The notes under the pieces were generated by a model that had not been told where the DNA came from, did not search any database, and worked only from the letters and a program-made list of their open reading frames with translations. A DNA stretch of 64,000 bases from Methylobacterium sp. Leaf112. GTDB lineage: Bacteria; Pseudomonadota; Alphaproteobacteria; Rhizobiales; Beijerinckiaceae. Positions 19,220 through 26,526 of this stretch are shown here, piece by piece; positions within the stretch are counted from its first letter, which is position 1, and each line of letters opens with the position of its first letter. The translations under genes were made by a program, and so were the position numbers. The stretch lies in the NCBI RefSeq assembly GCF_001423295.1, contig NZ_LMNG01000001.1, positions 423,096 through 487,095 on the forward strand, given 5' to 3'.

Positions 19220-19603
19220 ATGGATTGTCAATCTCTCGCTCGTAGACCGGACGGACAACGACCGGTTTCGAGCGATCAGATGCTGTCCTGGGTTCCGTCG
19301 ATCTTCAAGCGGTTTACTGGCGTTCAGCAGCCGTCCCGGCCGCGCAGCATGGACACTGCGCTCTTGCCGGCGATCCTGCGCATCGGCAACCGCACCTATG
19401 CCTGCGACATCGTCGGTCAGGTCAGCGACAAGACCCTGGTGAACCTGCGCCGGGACGTGGTCATCGGTCCGAACGAAGCCATCGACATCAAGCTCGATCG
19501 CGACCGCACCTATCGCCGGTTCAACGTGCGGTGGAAACACGGTCTCCAGATCAGCGTCCAGCCGATTACGTCCTGGGCCGCACCGAAGGCGCAGACCTCC
19601 TGA
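19220..19603 (+). CDS. Hypothetical protein, possibly PilZ-like
   Basis: A 127-residue protein of unknown function. The C-terminal 75 residues (PAILRIGNRTYACDIVGQV ... NVRWKHGLQISVQ) look like a short beta barrel and faintly recall PilZ domains, but the RxxxR and DxSxxG c-di-GMP motifs are not evident. The start could be the ATG at 19220, a GTG at 19208 or the ATG at 19280. It stands 45 bp after the hydroxylase operon. Confidence 0.55.
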   Translation: MDCQSLARRPDGQRPVSSDQMLSWVPSIFKRFTGVQQPSRPRSMDTALLPAILRIGNRTYACDIVGQVSDKTLVNLRRDVVIGPNEAIDIKLDRDRTYRRFNVRWKHGLQISVQPITSWAAPKAQTS

Positions 19604-19657
19604 GCCGGGACCCCTCGGATTTCGTGAGCTAGACGCGGCCGGCCGAGCCGATGAAGG

Positions 19658-19933
19658 TCACGCCGGATCGATCGCGAAAGCCATGCCGAGGCCCGGTCCC
19701 TGATCCGCATAATCGACGAGGGCGTAGCCGCGCTCGGCCAGTGCCGCCTCCAGGATATCGTGGTGCTTGCGGAACATCTGGCCGATGGCCAGCGGCGTCA
19801 GGCGCGGGTTGCCGCGTCGCAGTTCGTCCACGCCGACGTGCAGCGGCGCGCCGCCCCGGTCCGCGATGCGCACCAAGGCGGCGGCCAGATCCGCCGCCTT
19901 GGTCTCCGACGCCGATTTCGCCTTGAACGCCAT
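19658..19933 (-). CDS. Small conserved-type hypothetical protein
   Basis: A 91-residue cytoplasmic protein of unknown function. It is mixed alpha/beta in character (KAADLAAALVRIADRGGAPL, LTPLAIGQMFRKHHDILEAA), with no signal or membrane segment. It lies downstream of the zinc alcohol dehydrogenase on the same strand, 132 bp away. Length, codon usage and an ATG start support a real gene. Confidence 0.6.
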   Translation of the reverse strand: MAFKAKSASETKAADLAAALVRIADRGGAPLHVGVDELRRGNPRLTPLAIGQMFRKHHDILEAALAERGYALVDYADQGPGLGMAFAIDPA

Positions 19934-20065
19934 ATCGTCTCCCGTCCCGGCGCGCCTGAGGCCCCCCGCGCGGACGTGGTCCGCTCCAGGAATCCTCGCC
20001 AGAGATCCGACAACGACCTTGGACCGGGAAGGGATTCCAATCCAGGGTGCTGCCGGTCATGCACG

Positions 20066-21238
20066 CTAGTTGGGGTGGAACACCACCTTCACGCAGCCAT
20101 CCTTCTTGTCGCGGAAGGTCTTGTACAGGTCGGGCCCGTCGGCGAGATTCGTGGAGCGGTGCGTGATCATCGACGTCATGTCGATCTTGCCCGCCTGGAT
20201 CAGCTTGGTCAGCGGTTCGAGGTAGCGCTTCACGTGGGTCTGGCCGCTCTTCATGGTCAGGCCCTTCTGCACGATCATCCCCATGTTGATCGGGATCGGC
20301 CCGCCATAGACGCCCGGCACCGAGACGATGCCGCACGGGCGCACGGCCTTGATCGCCTCCATGAGGGCGTAGGGCCGCTCCGTCGAGGTGAGTTTCTCCT
20401 GGATGGTGTTGACGATGGAGGCGAGGCCGTGCCCGGCGCTGGCCTCCATGCCGACGCAGTCGATGACGGCGTCGGCCCCCTCGCCCTTGCTGATCTCCTT
20501 GATGCGCTCGAACACGTCGTCGTTGGCGTAGTCGATGATGTCAGTGGCCCCGTAGGTCCGGGCGAGGGCGAGGCGCTCCGGCACCGTGTCGATGGCGATG
20601 ATGCGCTCGGCGCCCATGATCTTGGCCGACTGGATCGCGAACAGGCCCACCGGACCGGCGCCCCAGACGGCGATGATCTCGCCACCCTTGATCTCGCAAT
20701 GCTCGGCGCCCTGCCAGCCTGTGGGCAGGATGTCGGTGAGGAACAGGAGCGATTCGTCGTCGACGCCCTCCGGCGCCAGCATGGGGGCGACGTCCGCCAT
20801 GGGCACCCGGACGTATTCGGCCTGGCCGCCGGAATAGCCGCCGGTGAGGTGCGAGTAGCCGAACAGGCCGGCGGTGGGGTAACCGAACTGGGCCGCCGCC
20901 ATGGCGCCGTTACGGTTCGAGCGCTGGCATACCGAGTAATTGCCGAGGCGGCACTGGCGGCACTCGCCGCAATTGATGTTGAACGGCACGACGATACGGT
21001 CGCCCTTTTTGAACTTGGTGAAGCCGGCGCCGACCTCGACGACCTCACCCATGAACTCGTGGCCCAGCACGTCGCCGCTCTCCATGGTCGGCATCTGACC
21101 GTCCATGAGGTGGAGGTCCGAGCCGCAGATGGCGCACGAGGTCACCTTGATGATGACGTCGCGTGCGTCCTCGATCCTCGGGTCCGGCACCGTATCGCAC
21201 CGGATGTCGCCCTTGCCATGCCAACACAGTGCCTTCAT
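20066..21238 (-). CDS. Zinc-dependent alcohol dehydrogenase, formaldehyde-dehydrogenase-like
   Basis: A 390-residue medium-chain dehydrogenase. The catalytic zinc ligands are visible in CAICGSDLH (Cys38 region) and GHEFMGEVVEVG. The structural-zinc loop NCGECRQCRLGNYSVC has four cysteines, and the NAD-binding GAGPVG motif is near residue 185. The long insertion and length match the glutathione-independent formaldehyde dehydrogenase/threonine-dehydrogenase-like group rather than short alcohol dehydrogenases. In a methylotroph it could oxidise alcohols or aldehydes; the substrate is not proven. It begins with ATG at 21238, and a tandem repeat lies upstream in the long gap to the next gene. Confidence 0.88.
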   Translation of the reverse strand: MKALCWHGKGDIRCDTVPDPRIEDARDVIIKVTSCAICGSDLHLMDGQMPTMESGDVLGHEFMGEVVEVGAGFTKFKKGDRIVVPFNINCGECRQCRLGNYSVCQRSNRNGAMAAAQFGYPTAGLFGYSHLTGGYSGGQAEYVRVPMADVAPMLAPEGVDDESLLFLTDILPTGWQGAEHCEIKGGEIIAVWGAGPVGLFAIQSAKIMGAERIIAIDTVPERLALARTYGATDIIDYANDDVFERIKEISKGEGADAVIDCVGMEASAGHGLASIVNTIQEKLTSTERPYALMEAIKAVRPCGIVSVPGVYGGPIPINMGMIVQKGLTMKSGQTHVKRYLEPLTKLIQAGKIDMTSMITHRSTNLADGPDLYKTFRDKKDGCVKVVFHPN

Positions 21239-21720
21239 CCGGAACGTCCTCTGCGATGTCGCGTGGCAGTCCGAGCGATCCGATCCCAGAGATTCAGATC
21301 GAAATCTTGATCCGATCGGTCGGCCACTACCGATGATGCTTCGATACCGGATTCAAGACGCTTGGCCGGGGATATGTTCCGATTTTCAGGTCCGCAGGAA
21401 CGTCGCAAGATCGTTCGGCCGGTGCTCGCCTTGAATCCGCACGAGCGCCCGCGGTCCACCCTCTCGGGACCCTGAAGGTCGGCTCCGGGATCGCCGCCGC
21501 CGCGGCCGGATCACCGACCCTCATCCGCAGCTGCCACCTCGGCATCGGCAGAGTTCGGCATCGGCAGAGTTCGGCATCGGCGGATTTCGGCATCGGCGGA
21601 TTTCGGCATCGGGGGGAATGAGGGAAATCGGGTCGATGCGTCGTTCGCCATCGGCCCAGGCCGGAAGCCGTCGTCTCGCCCCTGTCCAGGGCCGAGGCGC
21701 GCCCCTATCTCCGGACCATC
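21239..21720. other. 482-bp intergenic region with tandem repeat
   Basis: No convincing gene. It must contain the promoters of the divergent dehydrogenase and UDG-like genes. The only clear structure is a 16-bp tandem repeat at 21540-21611, listed separately. Confidence 0.6.
21540..21611. repeat. 16-bp tandem repeat, 4.5 copies
   Basis: Two copies of CGGCATCGGCAGAGTT are followed by two copies of the variant CGGCATCGGCGGATTT and a half copy CGGCATCG. The pairwise blocks show stepwise duplication. It lies about 110 bp upstream of the UDG-like gene. Confidence 0.85.
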
Positions 21721-22350
21721 ATGCAACCTGTTCCGGATTTCGACGCGACGGCCGCGTCCCTGCGCGCCTGCCGGATCTGCCGCGACGCGCCGGTCTATGG
21801 GCCGCCCTTGCCCCAGGAGCCGCGCCCCATCGTCCAGGGCCGTTCCAGCGCGCGCCTCTGCATCGCCAGCCAGGCGCCGGGCAACCGGGCCGACAAGAGC
21901 GGCGTCCCGTTCATGGACCCCTCCGGGATTCGCCTGCGCGACTGGCTCAGCCTCGACGAGGCCGCGTTCTACGATGCGTCGCGCCTCGCCATCGTGCCCA
22001 TGGGTGCGTGCTTTCCGGGCTACGACGCCAAGGGTGGGGACCGCCCGCCCCGGCGCGAATGCGCCGAGCGCTGGCGGGTCGAGCTGTTCGCGGGGCTGCC
22101 CAACCTCGACCTGATCCTCGTCATCGGCCAGTACGCGCAGGTGTGGCACCTCGGGCGGTCGAAGGGCGGGCTCACCGAGACCGTCCGGGGCTGGCGCGCC
22201 ATCCTTGAGGCCCCGCGCCGGCCGCGCGTGCTGCCCCTGCCGCACCCGTCCTGGCGCAACAGCGGCTGGCTGAAGGCCAATCCGTGGTTCGAGGCCGAGC
22301 TGCTGCCGGTTCTGCGGGCGGAGGTGACCGCCGCGATGGCGCCGCGTTGA
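21721..22350 (+). CDS. Uracil-DNA glycosylase family protein
   Basis: A 209-residue UDG-superfamily protein. LCIASQAPGNRADKSGVPFMDPSG (read from about residue 46) has the motif-A style GxAPG-like SQAPG. LILVIGQYAQ forms the central strand, and LPLPHPSWRN near residue 181 is the HPS motif B. It lacks the four-Cys Fe-S ligand set of true family 4 enzymes (only an early C-x2-C is seen), so activity on uracil is uncertain. It is 57 bp upstream of pyrF, and the two may be co-transcribed. Confidence 0.8.
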   Translation: MQPVPDFDATAASLRACRICRDAPVYGPPLPQEPRPIVQGRSSARLCIASQAPGNRADKSGVPFMDPSGIRLRDWLSLDEAAFYDASRLAIVPMGACFPGYDAKGGDRPPRRECAERWRVELFAGLPNLDLILVIGQYAQVWHLGRSKGGLTETVRGWRAILEAPRRPRVLPLPHPSWRNSGWLKANPWFEAELLPVLRAEVTAAMAPR

Positions 22351-22407
22351 CACCGGGCCCCCGACGCGGGATGGCCGCCCGACGCTTCCAGGCCGAAGGA
22401 CCCGACG

Positions 22408-23103
22408 ATGCCCGCCATGCCCGATCCGCGCGACCGCCTCATCGTCGCCCTCGACGTCGCGACGGTGGCTGAGGCGGAAGCACTGGTGGAGCGCATCGGC
22501 GACGCCGCGACCTTCTACAAGATCGGCTACCGCCTCGCCTATGCGGGCGGGCTCGCCCTGGTGCCCCGTCTCGCCGCCGCCGGCCTCAAGGTGTTCCTCG
22601 ACCTGAAGCTCCACGACATCGGCAACACCGTGGAGGAGGGCGTGCGGGCGCTGTCCGACCTCGGGCCGACCTTCCTCACGGTGCATGCCTATCCGCAGAC
22701 CATGCGGGCGGCGGTGCGGGGACGCGGCACCGGCGGCCTGCGGATCCTGGCCGTCACCGTGCTGACCTCCTACGACGAGGCCGATGCGCAGGAGGCCGGC
22801 TACGCGCTGCCCGTCGCCGACCTCGTGGCGCAGCGCGCACGCCAGGCAGACGAGGCCGGGATCGACGGCATCGTCTGCAGCGCCGTCGAGGCGGTCTCTG
22901 TCCGGGGCGTGGTCGGGCCTTCGCGCCTCATCGTCACCCCCGGCATCCGCCCGGCCGGCAGCGGCCTCGGCGACCAGAAGCGGGTGATGACGCCCGGCGA
23001 GGCCCGACGCGCCGGTATCGACCATGTGGTGGTCGGGCGCCCGATCACTGGCGCCGCCGATCCCCGCGCCGTCGCGCAGGCCATCGTCGCCGACATGGCG
23101 TGA
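22408..23103 (+). CDS. pyrF: Orotidine 5'-phosphate decarboxylase
   Basis: A 231-residue TIM-barrel enzyme converting OMP to UMP, the last step of de novo pyrimidine synthesis. [17 protein letters not shown] begins the barrel. [16 protein letters not shown] (about 68-83) contains the catalytic DxKxxD set, and VTPGIRPAG plus VVGRPIT bind phosphate. The length matches short bacterial PyrF. The ATG at 22408 is followed by a second ATG three codons on; either could serve. Confidence 0.95.
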   Translation: MPAMPDPRDRLIVALDVATVAEAEALVERIGDAATFYKIGYRLAYAGGLALVPRLAAAGLKVFLDLKLHDIGNTVEEGVRALSDLGPTFLTVHAYPQTMRAAVRGRGTGGLRILAVTVLTSYDEADAQEAGYALPVADLVAQRARQADEAGIDGIVCSAVEAVSVRGVVGPSRLIVTPGIRPAGSGLGDQKRVMTPGEARRAGIDHVVVGRPITGAADPRAVAQAIVADMA

Positions 23104-23110
23104 TGCGGGA

Positions 23111-23752
23111 TCAGGCGGGCGCGCGCAGGCTTCTCAGCAGAAAGGCGATCATCGCCTCGACGGGGGGAACCCCGGCATCGGGGTAGCGACTGACGAGGGT
23201 GGGATGGCAGTAGCGCAGCACCGCCGTATGCAGGCAGGCGGCGGCGGTCGCTGGATCGTCCACCGCGAATTCACCCGCCGTGATCCCGTCGCGCACCAGG
23301 GTCTCGATCATCGAGCCGATCCGCTCGATATGGTGGGCGCAGACATCCCAGCTTTCGGCGACGGCGGCCTCGACCATCTCGTGCATGCGCGGGTTGGCGT
23401 CGCAGCGCTCGACGCAGGCCCGGTGCAGGACCAGAATCACGCTCGTGAGCCGTGCGCTTGCACTTTGCCCGGGCCCCTGCGCCGCGATGGCCACGCGCTG
23501 CTCGGTCTCGTCCATGAGACGCTTGATCACGGCCTCGTGGATCGCCTTCTTCGAATCGAAGAAACGATACACGTTGGCCGGACTCATCCGCAGGGCGCGC
23601 GCGATGTCGGCGACGGTGGTCTTCTGGTAGCCGATCTCCCGGAACGCCTTTTCGGCGGTTTCCAGAATGCGGCACCGGGTCATCGGCGCCGCTTCGTGCG
23701 GAAGAGCGAGGTCGTCGGGGAGGGCGGTCACGGGTGCCGCTGCGGTGGTCAT
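23111..23752 (-). CDS. TetR/AcrR family transcriptional regulator
   Basis: A 213-residue repressor-type protein. The N-terminal DNA-binding domain (about residues 25-75) reads RILETAEKAFREIGYQKTTV then ADIARALRMSPANVYRFF, a typical TetR helix-turn-helix. The rest is a variable helical ligand domain. It is convergent with pyrF (8 bp apart). No efflux pump is adjacent, so its target is unknown. Confidence 0.88.
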   Translation of the reverse strand: MTTAAAPVTALPDDLALPHEAAPMTRCRILETAEKAFREIGYQKTTVADIARALRMSPANVYRFFDSKKAIHEAVIKRLMDETEQRVAIAAQGPGQSASARLTSVILVLHRACVERCDANPRMHEMVEAAVAESWDVCAHHIERIGSMIETLVRDGITAGEFAVDDPATAAACLHTAVLRYCHPTLVSRYPDAGVPPVEAMIAFLLRSLRAPA

Positions 23753-23830
23753 GGCATCACGCTAGGGGGCGGCCCAGGCAAGGTCAAAGGCTCAAAGAGC
23801 CCTCGACGCACGTGACGCGGGGAGTGTGCC

Positions 23831-24028
23831 TTACGAGCCGAACTGCGATCCGAGCTGCTCCAGATATTCGGCCAGATCGACTCCGCCGACGCGCTTGCCG
23901 TAATCGAACCGCATGCCCTGCTGAATGTCGACACTGCTCGACTTGGTCGTCAGGGTAAAAGGCTTGACGCAGATCCAGGCGCCGTCGTGGCGATGTTGGA
24001 AGAAATTCAGGATCTCGTGCTTGGCCAT
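23831..24028 (-). CDS. Small hypothetical protein
   Basis: A 65-residue protein of unknown function starting MAKHEILNFFQHRHDGAWIC. It is polar with a mixed sheet pattern; no motif is recognised. The ATG at 24028 is preferred over one ten codons upstream because the peptide start is compact and typical. It neighbours the BrnA locus on the opposite strand. Confidence 0.55.
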   Translation of the reverse strand: MAKHEILNFFQHRHDGAWICVKPFTLTTKSSSVDIQQGMRFDYGKRVGGVDLAEYLEQLGSQFGS

Positions 24029-24101
24029 GGCCGGGTTCCCCTCTGTCTGGGGAATCAACGGCCATCAACCGCAACGGTTCACTCGGGGCCCGAATTTCGA
24101 C

Positions 24102-24257
24102 ATGTTTCGAAAAAAGGTGGCCGATGCGGTCGCGTTCCTGACCGTCGTTCACACGGATCGGAGCGGCGTCACCCGAATCATCTCGGCTCGCCCTGCCTCG
24201 CAACGGGAAAGGAAACGCTATGATGAAGCGCTACGCGCGTCCGATGACCTCCGTTGA
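24102..24257 (+). pseudogene. brnT: BrnT-type toxin remnant (N-terminus missing)
   Basis: The frame ends in TRIISARPASQRERKRYDEA, which matches the conserved C-terminus of BrnT ribonuclease toxins (ISARPAS-RER-YE). The roughly 40 N-terminal residues carrying the WD-KA--N--KHGV core are absent; the longest sensible product from the ATG at 24102 is 51 residues. Upstream in-frame sequence bears no BrnT likeness. It overlaps the antitoxin start by 38 bp, as in functional brnTA operons, so the locus is a decayed module. A short functional variant cannot be ruled out. Confidence 0.65.
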
Positions 24258-24483
24258 GATCGCGGCCGTACCGGACGCCGAGATCGATTTCAGCGATGTG
24301 CCGGAACTCGATGAGGCGTTCTGGACAAACGCCAAGCTCGTCGAGCCGGATCGGACGCAATCCGTCACGCTCCGGGTCAAGACATCGGTCCTCGATGCCT
24401 ACAAGCAGCAGGGGCGAGGCTACCAGACGCGCATGAACGCCGTTCTGGAAAGTTATGCCCGTGCGACGCTCAAACATGAGTGA
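24220..24483 (+). CDS. brnA: BrnA-family antitoxin
   Basis: An 87-residue protein matching BrnA antitoxins: an acidic segment, then LDEAFWTNAKLV, then a ribbon-helix-helix-like domain QSVTLRVKTSVLDAYKQQGRG with YQTRMNAVLESY. BrnA normally neutralises BrnT by forming a complex and represses its own operon through the RHH domain. Here the reading frame is intact while the toxin upstream is only a C-terminal stub. RBS GGAAAGGAAACG precedes the ATG at 24220; a second ATG is the next codon. Confidence 0.85.
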   Translation: MMKRYARPMTSVEIAAVPDAEIDFSDVPELDEAFWTNAKLVEPDRTQSVTLRVKTSVLDAYKQQGRGYQTRMNAVLESYARATLKHE

Positions 24484-24516
24484 GGGAGCGAGACATCCCC
24501 GCTCCCTCGCCGCAAC

Positions 24517-26313
24517 TCAGGCCGCGCTCTTCAGCGGGCCGATCTTCTCGTGGAAATCCGGGCCGTTGACCGTCTTCGTCACGTAGCCGTCGCGGATGAG
24601 GTAGTCGCCGAAGCGCTCGCCGGGCCGCTTGTTATTCGCGTAGGCCGCGAACAGGGGATCGAGGATCGTCTTGATCTCGGAGGCGGTGACGTCCTCGCCG
24701 TAGAGCTTGCCCAGGCGCGAGCCGTCGAAGGCCGCCCCGAGATAGAGGTGGTAGCGCTCGGGACCGCGACCCACGAGACCGATCTCGGCGATGAACGGCC
24801 GGGCGCAGCCGTTGGGGCAGCCGGTCATCCGGATGGTGATCTCGTCGTCCTGCAATCCGTGGGACGCGAGGCTGGTCTCGAGCTCGGTCATCAGGTCGGG
24901 CAGGTAGCGCTCGCTCTCGGCCAGCGCGAGGCCGCAGGTCGGCAGCGCCACGCAGGCCATGGAGTTGCGGCGGAGCGCACTGGCGCCCTTCATCATGCCG
25001 TGCTGATCGACCAGGGCCTCGATCTCGGCACGCTTCTCGGACGGCACGTTGGCGATGATGACGTTCTGGTTGCCGGTGAGGCGGAAGTCGCCCTCGTGAA
25101 TCTCGGCGATGCGGCGCAGGCCCGTGAGCAGCTGCGGGCCGTTCTCGTAATCCTTGATCCGCCCGGAAGCGACGTAGAGCGTCAGGTGGTGGCGGCCGTC
25201 GTCGCCCTCGGTCCAGCCGTAGCGGTCGCCGTTGCCCGTGAAGGTGAAGGGCTTCGGATCGGCCAGCGGCTTGCCGACGCGCTTCTCCACCTCGGCCCGG
25301 AAGGCGGCCAGCCCGTAGCGCTCGATGGTGTACTTCAGGCGGGCGTTCTTGCGGACCTTGCGGTTGCCCCAGTCGCGCTGCACCGTCATCACGGCCTCAG
25401 CCGCCTTCAGGGCGTCCTCGGGCGCGACGAAGCACATCACATCGGCGGTGCGCGGGAACGTGTCGGTCTCGCCGTGGGTCATGCCCATGCCGCCGCCGAC
25501 CGTGACGTTCCAGCCCGTGACCTTCCCCTTCTTGTCGAGGATCGCGATGAAGCCGAGGTCGTGGGCGAAGATGTCGACCTCGTTCGAGGGCGGCACCGCG
25601 ATCACGGTCTTGAACTTCCGTGGCAAGTAGGTCTTGCCGTAGACGGGTTCGATCTCGGCCGCGTCCTCGCCGCCGACCACGCGCTCGCCGTCGAGCCAGA
25701 TCTCGCGCCAGGCGCTGGTCTTCGGCAGCAGGGAATCCGAGATGTTCTTGGCGAGATCGTACGCGACCTTGTGGGCGCCAGACTGCGCCGGGTTCGTCGC
25801 CGACATGACGTTGCGGTTGACGTCGCCGCAGGCCGCGATGGTGTCGAGCAGCGTCGCGTCGATGGCCGCCATCGTGCGCTTGAGGTTCGACTTGATGACC
25901 CCGTGATACTGGAAGGTCTGGCGCGTCGTCGCCCGCAAGGCCCCGCCCGCATAGACCGTGGCGATCTCGTCCAGCGCCAGCCACTGCTTCGGTGTGACGA
26001 CGCCACCGGCGATGCGCAGGCGGATCATGAAGCTGAAGGCCTTCTCGAGCTTCTTCTTGGTCCGTTCCGCGCGGATGTCGCGGTCGTCCTGCATGTACAT
26101 CCCGTGGAACTTCACGAGCTGACCGTCATCCTCCGAGATGGCGCCGGTGGCGTGCTTCAGGAGCCCGTCGGCCAGGGTCCCGCGCAGGTAGCCGGACGCG
26201 ATCTTGAGGTGCTCGTTGTGCGCGAGGCCGGCCGACCGGGCGGCTTCCGCCTCGGTGATGGGACGGTCGGTCGGCGGGGTCTCGTAGAGGCGGGGAGGGG
26301 TCTGCTCGGCCAT
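24517..26313 (-). CDS. cysI: Assimilatory sulfite reductase hemoprotein (CysI-type; nitrite/sulfite reductase family)
   Basis: A 598-residue siroheme/4Fe-4S enzyme reducing sulfite to sulfide with six electrons. The cluster cysteines appear as CVALPTCGLALAESER and TGCPNGCARPF in the C-terminal half. The N-terminal half has the KFHGMYMQDDRD substrate loop and LRATTRQTFQYHG. The adjacent flavoprotein gene indicates an NADPH-type complex. The ATG at 26313 (MAEQTPPRLYETPP) is used; a TTG-type start 18 bp earlier is possible. The gap to cysJ carries a palindromic repeat. Confidence 0.93.
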   Translation of the reverse strand: MAEQTPPRLYETPPTDRPITEAEAARSAGLAHNEHLKIASGYLRGTLADGLLKHATGAISEDDGQLVKFHGMYMQDDRDIRAERTKKKLEKAFSFMIRLRIAGGVVTPKQWLALDEIATVYAGGALRATTRQTFQYHGVIKSNLKRTMAAIDATLLDTIAACGDVNRNVMSATNPAQSGAHKVAYDLAKNISDSLLPKTSAWREIWLDGERVVGGEDAAEIEPVYGKTYLPRKFKTVIAVPPSNEVDIFAHDLGFIAILDKKGKVTGWNVTVGGGMGMTHGETDTFPRTADVMCFVAPEDALKAAEAVMTVQRDWGNRKVRKNARLKYTIERYGLAAFRAEVEKRVGKPLADPKPFTFTGNGDRYGWTEGDDGRHHLTLYVASGRIKDYENGPQLLTGLRRIAEIHEGDFRLTGNQNVIIANVPSEKRAEIEALVDQHGMMKGASALRRNSMACVALPTCGLALAESERYLPDLMTELETSLASHGLQDDEITIRMTGCPNGCARPFIAEIGLVGRGPERYHLYLGAAFDGSRLGKLYGEDVTASEIKTILDPLFAAYANNKRPGERFGDYLIRDGYVTKTVNGPDFHEKIGPLKSAA

Positions 26314-26404
26314 GGCGGAATTCCGATACAATCAGTGTCGATCGCGAGGCTCGCATCGCTCGCGGATCGCTCAGTGGAGTCGTGCTCTCGGATGCTGTCC
26401 GCCG

Positions 26405-26518
26405 CGTCATTCCAGGGCGCCGTAGGCGAACCCGGAATCCAAAAAACACAAGTCGCGGTTCAGTCGGCTCCGTCGGCGGTTCTGGGTTCCGGGCTCGCTA
26501 TCGCGCCCGGAACGACGG
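26405..26518. repeat. Imperfect palindromic interspersed-type repeat between cysJ and cysI
   Basis: Left arm CGTCATTCCAGGGCGCCG plus GCGAACCCGGAATCC pairs with right arm GGGTTCCGGGCTCGC plus GCGCCCGGAACGACG. The arms are about 38 bp and imperfect, with about 35 bp between them. This arrangement (CGTCATTCC...GAACCCGGAATCC) resembles REP/palindromic intergenic repeats common in alphaproteobacterial genomes. On RNA it would fold into a long hairpin between the two cys genes. Confidence 0.7.
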
Positions 26519-26526
26519 TGTGATCC

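Noticed and set aside
21540..21611. CRISPR or iteron origin
   Set aside because: Units are directly adjacent, only 16 bp, with no replication gene or AT-rich tract nearby.
24550..26523. 657-codon plus-strand open frame
   Set aside because: Antisense shadow of cysI.
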